Source of the DNA: Odobenus rosmarus divergens | Taxonomy: Eukaryota > Chordata > Mammalia > Carnivora > Odobenidae | Assembly: GCF_000321225.1 (NCBI RefSeq) | Contig: NW_004450397.1 | Coordinates: 4,989,270 to 5,053,269, forward strand | Reading direction: 5' to 3' | Length of the DNA: 64,000 nucleotides | Shown here: one piece after another, positions 22,360 through 34,279 of the stretch | How the letters are laid out: each line of letters starts with the position of its first letter | Position numbering within the stretch: the first letter of the stretch is position 1 | The notes under the pieces: generated by a model | Seen by the model: only the letters and a program-made list of their open reading frames with translations | The model's database searches: none | What the model was told of the DNA's origin: nothing | Position numbers and translations under genes: made by a program

Positions 22360-22800
22360 CTCCTCTCCAAGCTCTCACCACTTTTGACCAGGATTCTTGC
22401 AACATCTCTCTACTGGGGTCTCTGCCTGAAATCTCTCTTCTCTCCTGCAAATAAGCCTGCACACTCCTGACACATTAACATTCTTCAAAGGTATGTTTTG
22501 CCATATTATCCCTTTGCTCCAGAGCTTCCAGTGATTCCAAGTTGCCTGCCATATTGAATTGAGATTCCTCAGGCTAGTATCCCAGGGCTTCCTTTTTTAA
22601 TACCATAACCCAGCACAGAACTTTGGTTTCAGTATGGTTAGTATGTCTCTGGCCTCAACTTAGCCTAGACAGGTCATGTTGCCTCTTCTTTCCCTCTACC
22701 CAACCTTTTGTGCTACTGAGACATACTCTGTCTCATCCCCTTCTCCAACCAAACCTCATCTTACCTAGCCCAGCTGCAGTACCAGAATCTCAATGTTCTT
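22360..22800 (+). repeat. L2 LINE 3' region
   Basis: 'ttgccatattatccctttgc' followed by 'tccagagcttccagtgattc' and 'ctcatccccttctccaacca' follow the L2 3' UTR order. Diffuse and diverged, with approximate borders. Confidence 0.5.
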
Positions 22801-23644
22801 TGCCTCCTAAGAACAATCAGTGGGGTTATTATAGTACAAACAGAACAGGACACTGCCCTGGTCTGAGCAATGGGATTTTATCAATGCAGCAGGTGAGGTC
22901 CTGAGAGTGAAAATGTGTGCCCTTATACTTTACTCTTGGATACTGATTGGTTCATCCTGGTTCTATTTCACCTTTGTCTCTCTTCTCATATTTGCATTAG
23001 TGAAATTCTAGACCTTGAGTTAAAACGAGTTTAGTGTGAGAAAAATCCACTGGGTTTCAAATGGGATATGTAAAATGGAAAATTTTGTGTTTTTTCCCCC
23101 TTCTTATGAAGATTTCTTGGTTTGATCAGGGGAGAAAAAAATACAGGGGAGTATTCCAATCCATAAGAAATTTCTCCAAGTTTTAGTGAGGAAATAGCTC
23201 AGTGGTTTCTATAATTTGGGGTCAGCTATGAGGAAGGGAATTATTGAAACAAAGGAAGAGTCATCCTAAACTTCTTTCTCTGTATCACTTTGGCCATACG
23301 TTTATAAAGAATCTAGGATTAAAGAAAGTCAGGCTCTGTTTTTTAACTCCATCATCAAGACATACTTATTGTGTGGCCACCTGCAGTATAATTTACACCA
23401 GTGATAGTTCAAATTTCTCCCTTTTCCACCTTACCTTGGTTGAGGAAACCTGAAAAAAAAAAGAAAGAAATTATTTCCAGAGGAGTACTTTAATAATATA
23501 TACATAAGTGAATAGACATACAGTGTGTATGGGGAAGTGAGTGAGAATGGACTTGTATATACACAGAATAGAATGATAAATTTCTAGCAAAGCAATAGCA
23601 AGTATAAAATATCACCTGGGTATATTAAAATGCAAGAAATCATT
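22801..23644. other. Unique stretch
   Basis: No gene or repeat recognised. Small A-rich run at 23452-23470. Confidence 0.5.
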
Positions 23645-23795
23645 TCCTGTCCCTATCACTGTCTCAGCAGGGATGGCAACACAGAAGAGCTTTACAACTA
23701 ATTGAGATGATGTGGGTTCCTGCCATAGAGGCAGGGGGATGGATGCAATGACTCCTCTAGGTCTCTTTCAGCATCAGTATTCAAATGACTTCATG
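23645..23795 (+). repeat. L3/CR1 LINE 3' end
   Basis: 'aggcagggggatggatgcaa', 'tgactcctctaggtctcttt', 'cagcatcagtattcaaatga' corresponds to the CR1/L3 terminal '...gatgacctctgaggtcccttccagctct...'. Second such relic in the window (other at 10315). Confidence 0.55.
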
Positions 23796-24639
23796 ATCCC
23801 AAAGGAATGATCTGTCTGCAGCAGAACATATTTACAGCCTACTTCCTCTCTCCTCCCCCTTTCTCCACCACCACCCAATTTTTATTCCTAAGGGATAGAG
23901 GCTTTGATAGAGGATAGTAACCCAAGATGATGCAATGCATTTGTTTTGGCCTCAACTTGGGTCTGTGTCTGTTATTAGAGGGTGTGCTAAGTCTGACTTC
24001 CCACTGGCTTAGTCCCACGTTCAGGATCCACTCCACTAGGGGCATGACTCACCTCTGCTTTAAGAGATCTTGAAATCATGGGCTGTAGTTGGGTACCCAG
24101 GCCCTTGGGATCCCCGGGGCTCTCCAGGGTGCTCACCCAGGGCCTGAATTGGTGTGGGCTTTCTGTCTCCACTCTTCCTCATGTCTGTATGTGACATACC
24201 CAGATCATTTTGCATCTCTCTATCTTCCTACTCTCGCGCAAGTTTGTGCACATTTCTTGCCGTGAGATTTTTACATAAGAGTGTTTCAACTAAATAAAAT
24301 AAATATTTACTTTTTGCAAACACTGCTTGGGAATAGTGGTGGAGTATATGGGCAGATAAACAACCACTTAAAAATTGTATAGCAAATTGTTTATTTTAGA
24401 GAAAATAGAAAATACAGAAAAGCAAAAACAACTATAATTCCATTCCCAGAGACCATATTACTAATATTCTGAATATTTCCTTTTTATCCATCACACATTT
24501 AAAAATAACATAAAATTGGGATCAAATTCTTTTTGATAACCTAAGTTTTATTATTATTTTCCTCCTTAACAATATGGAGTCAGTAAATATTAACCTTCTA
24601 TAGTTATAAGCTTATATATACTAATACTTTATTCTGAAA
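23796..24639. other. Unique stretch, AT-rich from 24290
   Basis: No gene. 24440-24600 ('aactataattccattcccag', 'aaattgggatcaaattcttt') resembles a common ancient repeat with the 'ataattccaccacccagaga... aattgggatcatactg' signature, family not assigned. Confidence 0.4.
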
Positions 24640-24836
24640 TTGCATTGTCCAATACAGCAGCCATATGTGGTTATCTAAATATAAATTAATTAAAATCAAA
24701 TACAATTTTTAAATTTAATTCTTCAGTCACACTAGTCACATTTCAAGTGTTCAATAGCCACCATGTGGCTAGTGACTACAGTGCAGATATAGAATATTTC
24801 CATCATCACAGAAAGTGCTATTGGATGTGCTGTCAT
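24640..24836 (-). mobile_element. Nonautonomous hAT-type MER element
   Basis: Terminal segments 'tgcattgtccaatacagcag' (about 24641) and 'agtgctattggatgtgctg' (about 24814) are inverted relatives of one another, with internal 'ggctagtgactacagtgcag' and 'atatagaatatttccatcat'. I recognise this as a MER family of the Charlie/hAT class. The exact subfamily and the strand are uncertain. Confidence 0.75.
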
Positions 24837-25454
24837 AAAGATATATTTTCATAAGAACCACCTTGAAGACAAGATCCTAAGAGCATCTGTATGCTACATT
24901 TACACCTAACTTATAATCACTGATGGAGAAGAAACTTCTTGATCCAATTTTTAAATCAATATTTCATTATTTCTTCCATTCATCCATCATTGATGATACA
25001 TTGACCCACATCTCTTAAGATTTGAAGCATGTGAAAAGGAGGTTGGAAAATCAAATAAGAGATTACTGATCCCCAGTACATAGAAAACTGTCATGGGGTC
25101 TCTGTGGTTAGAGAAAAAGACTTAAGTCAGAATTCTTTACTTTTTGAAAAGAAGAGGGAAATTCTTGGTGATTAATTCCGGTGGGGTGAGGGGAAAGAAT
25201 GTAAAAAAACTGCCTCCTCCCTGCAATATCCTACTGTGTAGGCTGCCATAACTTGGAAAGCAACTATGGTTTGTTGACCCTGGTCAAGATTAAATCTTTG
25301 CTGATATAGGTGGTGTACAAGGATAAACATCTGGACTAAGAATCAGGAGGTCAGGATTTAATTTTTGACTCTATCTTGACCCCATCTTCCCGATCTCATT
25401 GCCACAAGTTTTCCTTCTGAAAATACAGAATCCATGTATTTATAAATGCCCTCT
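24837..25454. other. Unique stretch
   Basis: Nothing recognised. Confidence 0.5.
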
Positions 25455-25520
25455 TATAGCCACTGTTTTATTTAATACTCATAACAGCCCTATGAGTTGA
25501 TCCCATTTTCTACCTCACCA
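25455..25520 (-). repeat. MIR fragment
   Basis: 'tatttaatactcataacagc' and 'cctatgagttgatcccattt' match antisense MIR ('catttaatcctcacaacaaccctatgagg'). Confidence 0.65.
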
Positions 25521-26100
25521 AAAGCAGCTTCAAGGGCTTTGGGGTGTATCTTAAACTGCAGAGAAGTGACCATTCAGGTGGCCAACCAATTGTTTAGTTT
25601 ACCCAATGCCAAAATCAAAACACAGGGTCAGAAAGATTTCTCAACACCCTCTCATGTTCTACTGAATCAACCAGTGGTTTGGTGGAATTGGCTGAACTAA
25701 ATTTACCGTCTTCAACATAGACACAACAACTATCTGAGGCCACCTGTGCATATACACATAGGACATGACTGTGAAGCTGTCCTTTGGTGGTAGAGACAGC
25801 AGTTATATATGTGGGATGAGCAACCAACTGGAAATCAGAACAAAAAAGCTCTCCCTCTCTACCATTGGGTCATGCCCCATTCTAAGTCCTTGTGTCCTTA
25901 TCTGGACACAGAAAGGAGCACCTAGATCCATTGCTTTAAAATTTGGCTCCTTGGATCTTCACTCAGAGGCTGCCAGAGAAGTGAAGAACTAAAGGTACCA
26001 ACCAAGATCAACTCTCCTGCTCTACCAGGACAAATCCATTTTTATTTGCTTTCCATTTGGACTTCAGTAAGATTTTCATTGAACGAGAATTCTCCACCTA
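25521..26100. other. Unique stretch
   Basis: Short frames at 25497-25700 and 25765-25992 resemble no protein. No repeat identified. Confidence 0.45.
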
Positions 26101-26936
26101 AAAAAAAATGTTTGTTTATTATAACATTATTTACAATAGCCAAGCTATGGCAGCAACCCAAGTGTCCACCAACAGATGATTGGTTAAAGAAGATAAGATA
26201 TATATAGACAATGGAGGGCGCCTGGGTGGCTCAGTCGTTAAGCGTCTGCCTGCAGCTCAGGTCATGGTCCCAGGGTCCTGGGATTGAGTCCCGCATCGGG
26301 CTCCCTGCTCTGCAGGAAGCCTGCTTCTCCCTCTCCCACTCTCCCTGCTTGTGTTGCCTCTCTCGCTGTCTCTCTCTCTGTTAAAAAATAAATAAAAAAT
26401 CTTAAAAAATATATATATATATAGACAATGGAATATTATTCAGCCATGAAAAAGGATGAGAGATCTTGCCACATGTAACAACATGGATGGACCTAGAGGG
26501 TATGAACTAGGTAATGAACTAAGCAAGACTGAGAAAGACAAATACCATATGATTTCACTTATATGTGGAGTCTAAAAAACAAAACAAATATACAAACAAA
26601 AAGCAGAATCAGACCTATAAATACAGAGAACAAACTGATGATTGCCAGAGGGTAGAGCAGTGGGAGGATGGGCAAATGGGTGAAAGGGAGTGGGAGATCC
26701 AGGCTTCCAGTTATGGAATGAATAAGTCATGGGAAAAAAGGTACAGCATGGAGAATATTGTCAAAGTTAGTGTAATAGTATTGTACGGTGACAGATGGTC
26801 GCTATACTTGTGATGAGCATAGCATAGCACATCGAATTGTTGAATCACTGTGCTGCATACCTGAAACTAATGTAACATCATGTGTCAACTATACTCAAAT
26901 AAAAAAAATAAAAAAAGCCAAGTCTTTATGACTATG
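26101..26936 (+). repeat. L1 3' end, sense, split by a SINE
   Basis: Sense-strand end of L1: 'ttatttacaatagccaagct', 'caagtgtccaccaacagatg', SINE insertion at 26216-26414, then 'ggaatattattcagccatga', 'taacaacatggatggaccta', 'ccatatgatttcacttatat', 'gaattgttgaatcactgtgc', ending in an A-rich tail at 26936. 5'-truncated like most L1 copies. It is less eroded than the antisense L1s in the window. Confidence 0.95.
26216..26414 (+). mobile_element. CAN SINE, younger subfamily, perfect 18-bp TSD
   Basis: Full-length sense copy: 'ggcgcctgggtggctcagtc' (A-box region), 'gtcctgggattgagtcccgc' (B-box region), (CT)n, AAATAAATAAA-type tail. Exact 18-bp duplication 'atatatatagacaatgga' at 26198-26215 and 26415-26432. 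It sits inside the L1 at 26101-26936, so it is younger than that L1. Best preserved SINE in the window. Confidence 0.98.
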
Positions 26937-27032
26937 ATTCCATTAAAAAAAAAGGGGGGGGGAGAAGAAGTACCTTTTCTTCCAAAAGTTAATACTTAGC
27001 CACAGAACTTCTTTTTTTTAACCAAAAACTTT

Positions 27033-27225
27033 TTTTTTAAAGATTTTATTTATTCATTTGAGAGAGAGAGAGACAGAGAGCACAAGCAGGGGGAGAGGCA
27101 GAAGGAGAGGCAGAAGCAGACTCTCCCCTGAGCTAGGAGCTGACATGGGGCTCGATCCCAGGACCTGGAGATCATGACCTGAGCCGAAGGTGGATGCTTA
27201 ACCATCTGAGCCACCCACGTGCCCC
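27033..27225 (-). mobile_element. CAN SINE, younger subfamily
   Basis: Antisense full-length copy with (GA)n, 'tgagctaggagctgacatgg' and 'ccgaaggtggatgcttaacc'. Target-site duplication 'taaccaaaaactt' (27019-27031) and 'taaccacaaactt' (27226-27238), one mismatch. Confidence 0.96.
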
Positions 27226-27354
27226 TAACCACAAACTTATGTTCACTTTAGGACTTCAACTGATCTACTATGTGCTAGGTGTTGAGATTTCTACCCTAGG
27301 GGAACTAATGTAGATAGAAAATAATTTCAGTGAACTTATCTTACTTGATCACAT

Positions 27355-27485
27355 ATTTTTAATATTATCCTCTTTATGGAAATGTTGTCTTATCTTTGCA
27401 ATTACATTACAAATCCCTTGAGGGCAGGTACATGATCACTTGCCTTATTCCCTTTTTTCTGTCCACCATATACTCAGTAAAGTTT
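27355..27485 (+). repeat. L2 LINE 3' end
   Basis: 'acaaatcccttgagggcagg' and 'tccaccatatactcagtaaa' match the L2 3' terminus ('ctccttgagggcaggg... tagtaggcgctcaataaa'). The preceding 27255-27290 ('tgctaggtgttgagatttct') could be a separate short antisense L2 or MIR piece. Confidence 0.65.
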
Positions 27486-27501
27486 TGGGCTCATTCATTT
27501 A

Positions 27502-29210
27502 TTTTTTTTTAATTGACTTTATATTTTAAAGCAGTTTTAGGCTCACAGCAAAACTGAGTGGAAAGTACACAGAGTTCTCTCATACTCCTTACCCCATAGA
27601 CATATAGTTTCCTCCACCAATCAACATCCCTTACCAGAGTGGTGTATTTGTTACAATCAGTGAATCTACATTCACATGTCAGTATCACTCAGAGTCCGTA
27701 GTTTACGTCACCTTTATAATGTGAACTCTTGGTGATGTATAGTCTATAGGTCTGGACAAATGTGTAATGACATGTATCCACTTTTATAGTATCATACAGA
27801 GTAGTTTCATTGCCCTAAAAATCCCGTTTATCCTTTGCTTATTCAACCCTCTCTTCTCTCCTCCCCCCTGGCAACCACTAATCTTTTAACTGGCTCCAAA
27901 GTTTTGCCTTTTCAGGAATGTCATATAGTTGGAATTATACAGTATTTATTCTTTTCAGATTGACTTCTTTCATTTAGTAATATACATTTAAGTTCTCTTC
28001 ATGTCTTTTCATGGCTTAATAGCTCATTTCTTTTTAGCACTGAATAATATTCCGTGTCTGAATATAATACAGTTTATTTATCCATTCACCTTGAAGGACA
28101 TCTTGGTTGCTTCCAAGTTTGGGTAATTATAAATAAAGCTACATAAACATCCCTGTGCAGGTTTTTGTGTGGACATAACTTTTCAGCTCTTTTGGGTAAA
28201 CACCAAGGAGCACGATTGCTGGATCTTATGATAAGAGTATGTTTAGTTTTGTAAGAAACTGCCAAATTGTTTCTCAAAATGGTTATACCATTTTGCATTC
28301 CTACCAGGAAGGAATGAGAGCTACTTTTGCTCCACATCCTGACCAACACGTGGTATTGTCAGTGCTTTAGATTTTGGTCATCCTAATAGGTGTGTAGTGG
28401 TATCATGTTGTTTTAATTTGCAATTCCCTAATGACATGTGATGTTGAATATCTTTTCCTATGCTTATTTAACATCGGCATATCTTATTTAGTGAGGTGTC
28501 TGTTAAGGTTTTTTGCCCATTTTAAAATCTGGTTGTTCATTTTATTATTGTTGAGTTTTAAGAGTTCTTTGTATATTTTGGTAACAGTCCTTCATCAGAT
28601 ATTCTTTTGCAAATATTTTCTTCCAGTCTGTGGTTTGTCTTCTCATTCTCTCGACAGTGCTTTGCATAGAGCAGAAATTTTTAATTTAATGAAGTCCAAC
28701 TTATCAATTATTTCTTTCATGGACCATGCCTTTGGTGTTGTGTCTAAAAAAAGTCACCACCATATCCAAGGTCATCTAGGTTTTCTCCTGTATTATCTTC
28801 TGAGAGTTTTATAGTATTATGTTTTACATTTAGGTTTATGATCCATTTTGAGTTCATTTTTGTGAAGAGTGTAAGGTCTGTGTCCAGATTCCTTTTTTTT
28901 TTTTTTTTGCATGTCTAGTCAGTTCCAACAAAGATTATCTTTGTTCCACTGTATTGCCTTTGCTCCTTTGTCAACGATCAGTTGGGTATATTCATGTGAG
29001 TCTATTTCTGGGCTCTCTACTCTGTGCCACTGATCTATCTGCCTATTCTTTCACCAATAATATACCATCTTGATGACTTCAGGTAAGTCTTGAAGTCTGA
29101 CAGTGTCAAACCTCCAACTTTGTTCTACTTCAATACTTTGTTTTCTATTTTGGGTCTTTTACCTCTCCACACAAACTTCAGAATCAATTTGTCAATATCT
29201 ACAAACTTCA
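27502..29210 (-). repeat. Old L1 (L1M-type) 3' region, antisense, about 1.7 kb
   Basis: Continuous antisense L1: 'ttaggctcacagcaaaactg' and 'cagagtggtgtatttgttac' (3' UTR), then 'cctggcaaccactaatcttt', 'tgaaggacatcttggttgct', 'cctaataggtgtgtagtggt', 'gttgagttttaagagttctt', 'cctttggtgttgtgtctaaa' and 'gcctttgctcctttgtcaac' in ORF2 order. Broken frames show it is dead. No reverse-transcriptase core is included. Confidence 0.93.
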
Positions 29211-30344
29211 CTCATTTTTTAAATAAATGTCCACAGACCTAATGAGTTACAAAGTCCTGGAACACAAAATAAAAATGCATCTTTCCTGTCATCAAGTCCC
29301 CTAAGTCTGGGTGCCTTTGAAGGACTATTAGCTAGCTCATTACTTGGAAGTCACCTTTCTTTACCATGTTTCTATAGACAACCTTCAATGACTTTGAACC
29401 GAGGGCTGCAACTCCAGTACCTACACAGGACAGGCAGACCATAGAAAGAATCAAGGCTAATTACATGTAAATTCAATAAGAAGTAGAATTCAGGTTATGA
29501 CAAGCTGGGGAACACATACTGAAAGGGAGGGACATAGTGACATTTGCTCTGGAAGAGGGTAGTCTGTGCTGTGCCTCATTTCCTGACTTTTCAAAAGAAG
29601 CAGAAATCCAAAATGTGATGTGAATCCTTTAAATTATTAATTTTTAAAAACTCAAGGGAAAATTTTAAAAAATGGGGCTACCATAATAGCTTACTCAACA
29701 CAGCATAAGGGCACCCATTTTCCACCACCATTATAGCTCCCCAGAGCCCTCCAACCTGTTTTTTAGCAAGTCCGGCACTAGAAGGTTTTTTGCCCTTTGA
29801 GTGTAATCCTTTATACAAATATTTTTTTGCATCTAAAGCTTCAATACCTTTCTCTTTTCTCATGTTTCTCTGCCCCTGCCACCAGTTTTTAAGAACAAAG
29901 ATGATTTGCTTTTTTTGTCTTAACAAGTGAAGATTTCAAGTTAGGTTCCCCTTCTCCTCCTCCTCCATGACCACTCTGGCTTTCTTTCTGGTTTTGTGTT
30001 TTTATATTGGGTAACCAAAATCATATCTCAGGATGGGGGAAAAAAATCAAATGAATCAACTCACAGACTAACCATAAACCTCTGATGATTATCAGTGTTT
30101 TAAGCCAATAACCAGTTTAATTTTATAGACTGGTGATGACTAACTGCTGTAGGGAAAATATGGGCTCTCAATTTTTCTCAAGGCTTTTAGTCAAGGCTCA
30201 GGAAAATGGGATTGGCTATGGGAAAGGTTCTCGGGAACTCATTTTAAACCAATTCTTATCTCTTAACATCTGTTCTCACCTGGTCTGCGTAAAAAACCCT
30301 GCACAGAGAAAGAAGTATAGTTTTATTATCACCAACATCATTAT
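29211..30344. other. Unique stretch, no gene recognised
   Basis: No clear repeat. Minus frame 29678-29926 and plus frame 30133-30378 resemble no known protein. Confidence 0.45.
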
Positions 30345-30465
30345 TAAAGACCAATATTTGCTGAAAGCATTTAAATAGCAGATAACTTACTAAGCATTTT
30401 ACATACATTTTTCTTATTTGTTCCTCGCAGTAAATGATGGCATCTTTATTTCATTGTTAGTCCCC
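30345..30465 (-). repeat. MIR fragment
   Basis: 'taacttactaagcattttac', 'atacatttttcttatttgtt', 'cctcgcagtaaatgatggca' follow antisense MIR order ('ctaagcgctttacatgtatt... cctcacaacaacc'). Confidence 0.6.
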
Positions 30466-30795
30466 TTAGAAATAATAGCTGTATGACAGCTTTCAGTTTT
30501 GATGCTCACAGCAATGTAAGAACATTAAATTCAAGTTTAGGAGATATTGAGTGTTGATGTCATTCATCCCCCAGCCTCCAGGAAGGATGGGATATTACTC
30601 ATATTACTCATTACAGAACGGTTTGAAACAACAACAACAACCCTGTTTCAAAGTCACTAAAAAGATTCTTAATGAAGAATCTTCAGCTTCTTTCAGTTGG
30701 TGTATAATGATCATTACCATTATTTGATGTACAGCCCAAAATGGGACTTTATTTGGAATTTTACCTGGATTTTTTAAATTGAGATTTTAAAATAA
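30466..30795. other. Unique stretch
   Basis: Nothing recognised. Confidence 0.5.
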
Positions 30796-30860
30796 CCACA
30801 TCAAAAACTAATGATGTATTGTATGGTGACTAATATAACATAATAAAATTAAAAAAATAA
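30796..30860 (+). repeat. L1 3' terminus, very short sense copy
   Basis: 'ccacatcaaaaactaatgat' followed by a 'gtattgtatggtgactaata' segment and A-rich tail duplicates the end of the L1 at 1-163 with few changes. Only about 65 bp survive, an extreme 5' truncation. Confidence 0.85.
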
Positions 30861-30945
30861 CTTATTTATTTATCCTGGGGCCCTTTTTTTATAGCACATA
30901 TAGCTCTCTCTGAACTCTCCTGAGTATCATTCAAAATGGGAAATA

Positions 30946-30958
30946 GTGTGTGTACGTA

Positions 30959-30998
<40 letters not shown>
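30946..30998. repeat. (TG)n microsatellite
   Basis: About 19 uninterrupted TG units preceded by GTAC/GTATG variants. Likely polymorphic. Confidence 0.95.
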
Positions 30999-31000
<2 letters not shown>

Positions 31001-31394
31001 GACCAGAGATTAATCAAAACAAAAGCAAAATAAAGTATTTGTCTACAGGCTCTTTACTCCAGGACTGTTATTCAGAGCCAGGGTCAGAATCTTGCCATTT
31101 ATTTATCATTATCATTTATTGTACAACCATGAACTAAGTAGTTTGGGTAAAGAAGGCTAGGGACACCATTCCATGGACTGGATAGAAAATTCCTTGTGTA
31201 AGTACTAAACCTTCCTGTCTTCACACAGCCCTTCACTAAGTCACCTGTCTCACATCTTCCTCTTTGTAATGACCTGCTTAAGTAATTCTTGCTGGACATG
31301 AACAATAGTCATAAAATATAAAATGTTATGCAAGTATTAATTAGCAATTAATTTGTTATTGTATTCATTAAAAAATGTTTAGATCAGGAACTAT
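30999..31394. other. Unique stretch
   Basis: No gene or repeat recognised. Confidence 0.5.
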
Positions 31395-31512
31395 TTTTTC
31401 CCACTTACAGGTAAGTAAATCAAAGCCAATAATAGTGACATGCACTTGTCTAAGGTTACACACCCAGAAATGAGGGAAGAATGTGTGTGTGTGTGTATGT
31501 TTGTGTGTGCGC
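31395..31512 (-). repeat. MIR fragment followed by short (TG)n
   Basis: 'cttacaggtaagtaaatcaa' and 'gtctaaggttacacacccag' resemble antisense MIR. An impure TG run occupies 31482-31512. Confidence 0.5.
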
Positions 31513-32549
31513 ATGGTAGGAGCATAGGGTGTGTATATGGGGATGGAGGTTAGATTTACAACCTCTGATTTTTTCTGTCCTCCATCCTCTCCCTTGGTGG
31601 CCATCCATCTTTATTAATCATGCAGATGGCTTCTGGGTAGTGATGTCAAGGACTCCTGGAACAGGCTATTCAATGACTTAAAAATGTTATAAGGAGAACT
31701 GATGACTGCAAACTTAAAACTCTCTCTGGTTTCTCCAGAAAAGACCAAGAGACCGTGGGTCCCGTGGAGCAATGGTACAAAGGGGGATCCAAGAATCCTG
31801 AAGCAAAGAGAAGATGCTTGGAAAAAGCAAAAAGAAACAGAGCCTAGACAAATCACACTATTCCACAGCAAACTTGAACTATGAATTGGTGTTTTCTGCT
31901 GGCCCAGGCCTAGGACCAGATCTCAGGGAACTCTGCCAGGGATTCAGTCTTACATAGGAGGAACAACCTAGTGGAACAAGAAAGACAATGTGGAGTTATC
32001 CCTTGCCCTGTGGCCAGCACAGAGGTCCTAAAGCAGAGAGATCATGGTTGGGTTGGGTCAAGGTTATGGGAGAGTCTTATCTTCTGAAAGGTGGAGGCAG
32101 GGGCAGCCTTACACTCTGGATAAAATTTTTTTGCCTGTGTGGGATTGCATGGGAGTGCAGAGTTATTTTTATTCCACTTTTTCTTTTCTTAACTACCCAA
32201 CTCTGGGTCTCTTAACATTTTTTTCCCCTTAAGCTTACTTTTAGAAATTTTATTCTCCATGTGTTAACCTAAATAGGTTTAATTTTGGCCTGATATCTAA
32301 GGGTTTAAAAGAAAAGTTCATTTCCTTCTTCTTCCAATTCTTTGTTCAAACTCTCTATTACGAAGACATAACGGAGAGACTTCATCGACCCCTGTGCTGG
32401 ATCAGCATGACTATGTGCCCTTGGCCACACATTCTCCCTATTTTCAACTCTCCTTCACCCAGAATCAAAAAAGATGTCATTGCACCCCTCAGCCTCCCCT
32501 CCAGGAATGCTTGCACAACTTATTTGTTAAGGGAAAGGTAACTTTTTTT
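31513..32549. other. Unique stretch
   Basis: No repeat identified with confidence. Overlapping frames on both strands at 31614-31884 and plus frames at 31988-32232 resemble no protein. Confidence 0.45.
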
Positions 32550-32795
32550 TTTGTTTTTATTTAACAGACACTTCTATACCACTTGTTATGTGCCAGGAGC
32601 TGCTTTGAAGGACTTCACAAGGATTAACTCAGTTAATTCTCTCAGCAACTCATGAAGTTGGTGGTATTATTATCCCCATGTTACAGATGAGGAGACTGAG
32701 TCATAGAGAGGCCACATGACCTGTCCCAGCCTCACAGCTCATCAGTGGTGGGCCTGGATCCGCAGCCCAGGCAGTCTGGCTCCACTGTCCTTCCC
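32550..32795 (-). repeat. MIR SINE, nearly full length, antisense
   Basis: 'cacttgttatgtgccaggag', 'aactcagttaattctctcag', 'gtattattatccccatgtta', 'cagatgaggagactgagtca', 'ctcacagctcatcagtggtg', 'caggcagtctggctccactg'. A clean match along almost the whole MIR consensus and one of the best preserved ancient repeats here. Confidence 0.95.
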
Positions 32796-33554
32796 TCTTT
32801 CGTCACTTCATGCTGCAGCTCTCCTGCTGATGTTCACCTCTGGTACTTGCCCTTTAATAACTTAGGTACTAAAGTTTCTTATTCATATGGGGGGTATTTT
32901 ATAATGAGATCCTCTTATTTATTCAAGTAAAGCCTCTGGCGTTTAGCTCCCCCGTGGTTTTACTTCCCTTATATTGAAAATACTTCAACTGTGCATTTAG
33001 CTCAGGCCTTTATGCGTAGAGTCATGGGACTCCAGGGGTTCCAGGGGCCCTATACAACTATTTTACAGGGTTTAAGGATGGATATGACCAAACCTGGCAC
33101 CTTCTTCTGGGCCAAAACCACACAAGGAAAGAAGAGAAACAACTGAGTAGTCAAGGGCACTCAGTCAAGCCACATAGTTTAGATTCTTAGAATCTGGTAT
33201 CATCTGAGCCACCCATGATGAGTCACTTCCAAGCAGTCACTGCCTTCTTATGGGCTGGAGCCTGGTCTTGACAGAGAGGAATTTCAGCAAGAATAGATGT
33301 CACCAGCTCCTTATACAGTCACAAAACTACCTCTGCTGTATTCAGAGCCATGGAGCACCCGCACTGCATTCTTTCCTGCCTGTGAAGCTTCTGTGGACCT
33401 CCCCAACACCCAAAAGAAGAGAAGAGAAAAGAAGGAAGGAAGGGAGAGGGGAGGGGAGGAGAGAAAAAATCTTTTCCAGTAAGACCCAAGTCATCCAGCA
33501 ACCTCTGCATTGCTCTTTCTGACTACCCTCCAGTACATGTTCCTCATGTTGGAC
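32796..33554. other. Unique stretch with purine-rich tract at 33410-33470
   Basis: 33410-33470 is an almost pure purine run of GAAGAGA and GGAAGG units. Open frames across it (33250-33522 and others) are low-complexity artefacts. No gene seen. Confidence 0.5.
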
Positions 33555-34235
33555 CCCAAAGCTCCCTTCCAACCTCAGAACTCTGTTTCTGAAAGCCCTC
33601 TGTGACTTCTGATTGCCCCAAGTTCAAGACCAAACTCCTAAACATGGGGGATATAGTTCTTCATGATCTGGTCCCTGCTTTTCCCTTCTACTTTGCCTCT
33701 CAACACTTTCCATAATCCTATATACGTGTCCTCTCCCCTTCTTTCCCCACTCCTCTTCCTTCTCCTCGCCTCCCCCCCTTCTGTCTTTCTAAACTCCCTG
33801 CCCACCTCTCCCCTTCCTCTGCTCTTCCCCCCTTTCCCCTCCATTCACACTAGACTGCCTGTAATTCTCAAAAAAACAAAAACAAAAACAAAAAAACAAA
33901 AAAACACACACCCTCCCTCTTGTGTCCAGATCTTTGCTAATGAACTTCTCTTTGCCTGGAATTCCTTCTACTATCCCCTTAATCTGTTAACTAACTCCTC
34001 CTTAATCTCTAGGACCCAGTTGAGCTTTCCTCTAGGCAGCCTATTTCCTGACGCCCTCATACCTCATGTCTACCTCTGTAATGCAGCATTACACCCCACG
34101 GTATTTCACTCTCCAGCCTCAATGTTCTTCCCTTCCACAGGACTTCTCAAAGAAAGGGATGGCATCCCTGTCATGTTATCTCTGCAAAACGCAGTGCCTG
34201 GTACATAGAAGAAGTCCAAATATTAGTAGAATAGA
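33555..34235 (+). repeat. L2 LINE 3' region, about 680 bp
   Basis: 'gttcttcatgatctggtccc', 'tctttgcctggaattccttc', 'ctccttaatctctaggaccc', 'ctatttcctgacgccctcat' and 'aacgcagtgcctggtacata' run in the order of the L2 3' region. It contains a CT-rich block (33720-33842) and a (CAAAAA)n run (33870-33911). Confidence 0.88.
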
Positions 34236-34279
34236 TGGCATCAACATCCATGTAAACTTATGCCCATCCCAGGCAAGGG

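Noticed and set aside
26198..26432. tRNA gene suggested by A-box and B-box-like sequence in the SINE head
   Set aside because: This is the tRNA-Lys-derived head of a CAN SINE with target duplication and A-rich tail. It does not fold as a complete functional tRNA.
28431..28814. 127-codon open frame with hydrophobic stretches, resembling a membrane protein
   Set aside because: It lies on the plus strand opposite to an antisense L1. The hydrophobic residues come from T-rich antisense LINE sequence.
33663..34208. 181-codon open frame, the longest in the window
   Set aside because: It spans L2 3' sequence, a CT-rich block and a (CAAAAA)n run, has no domain and no splice or Kozak support. Treated as chance.
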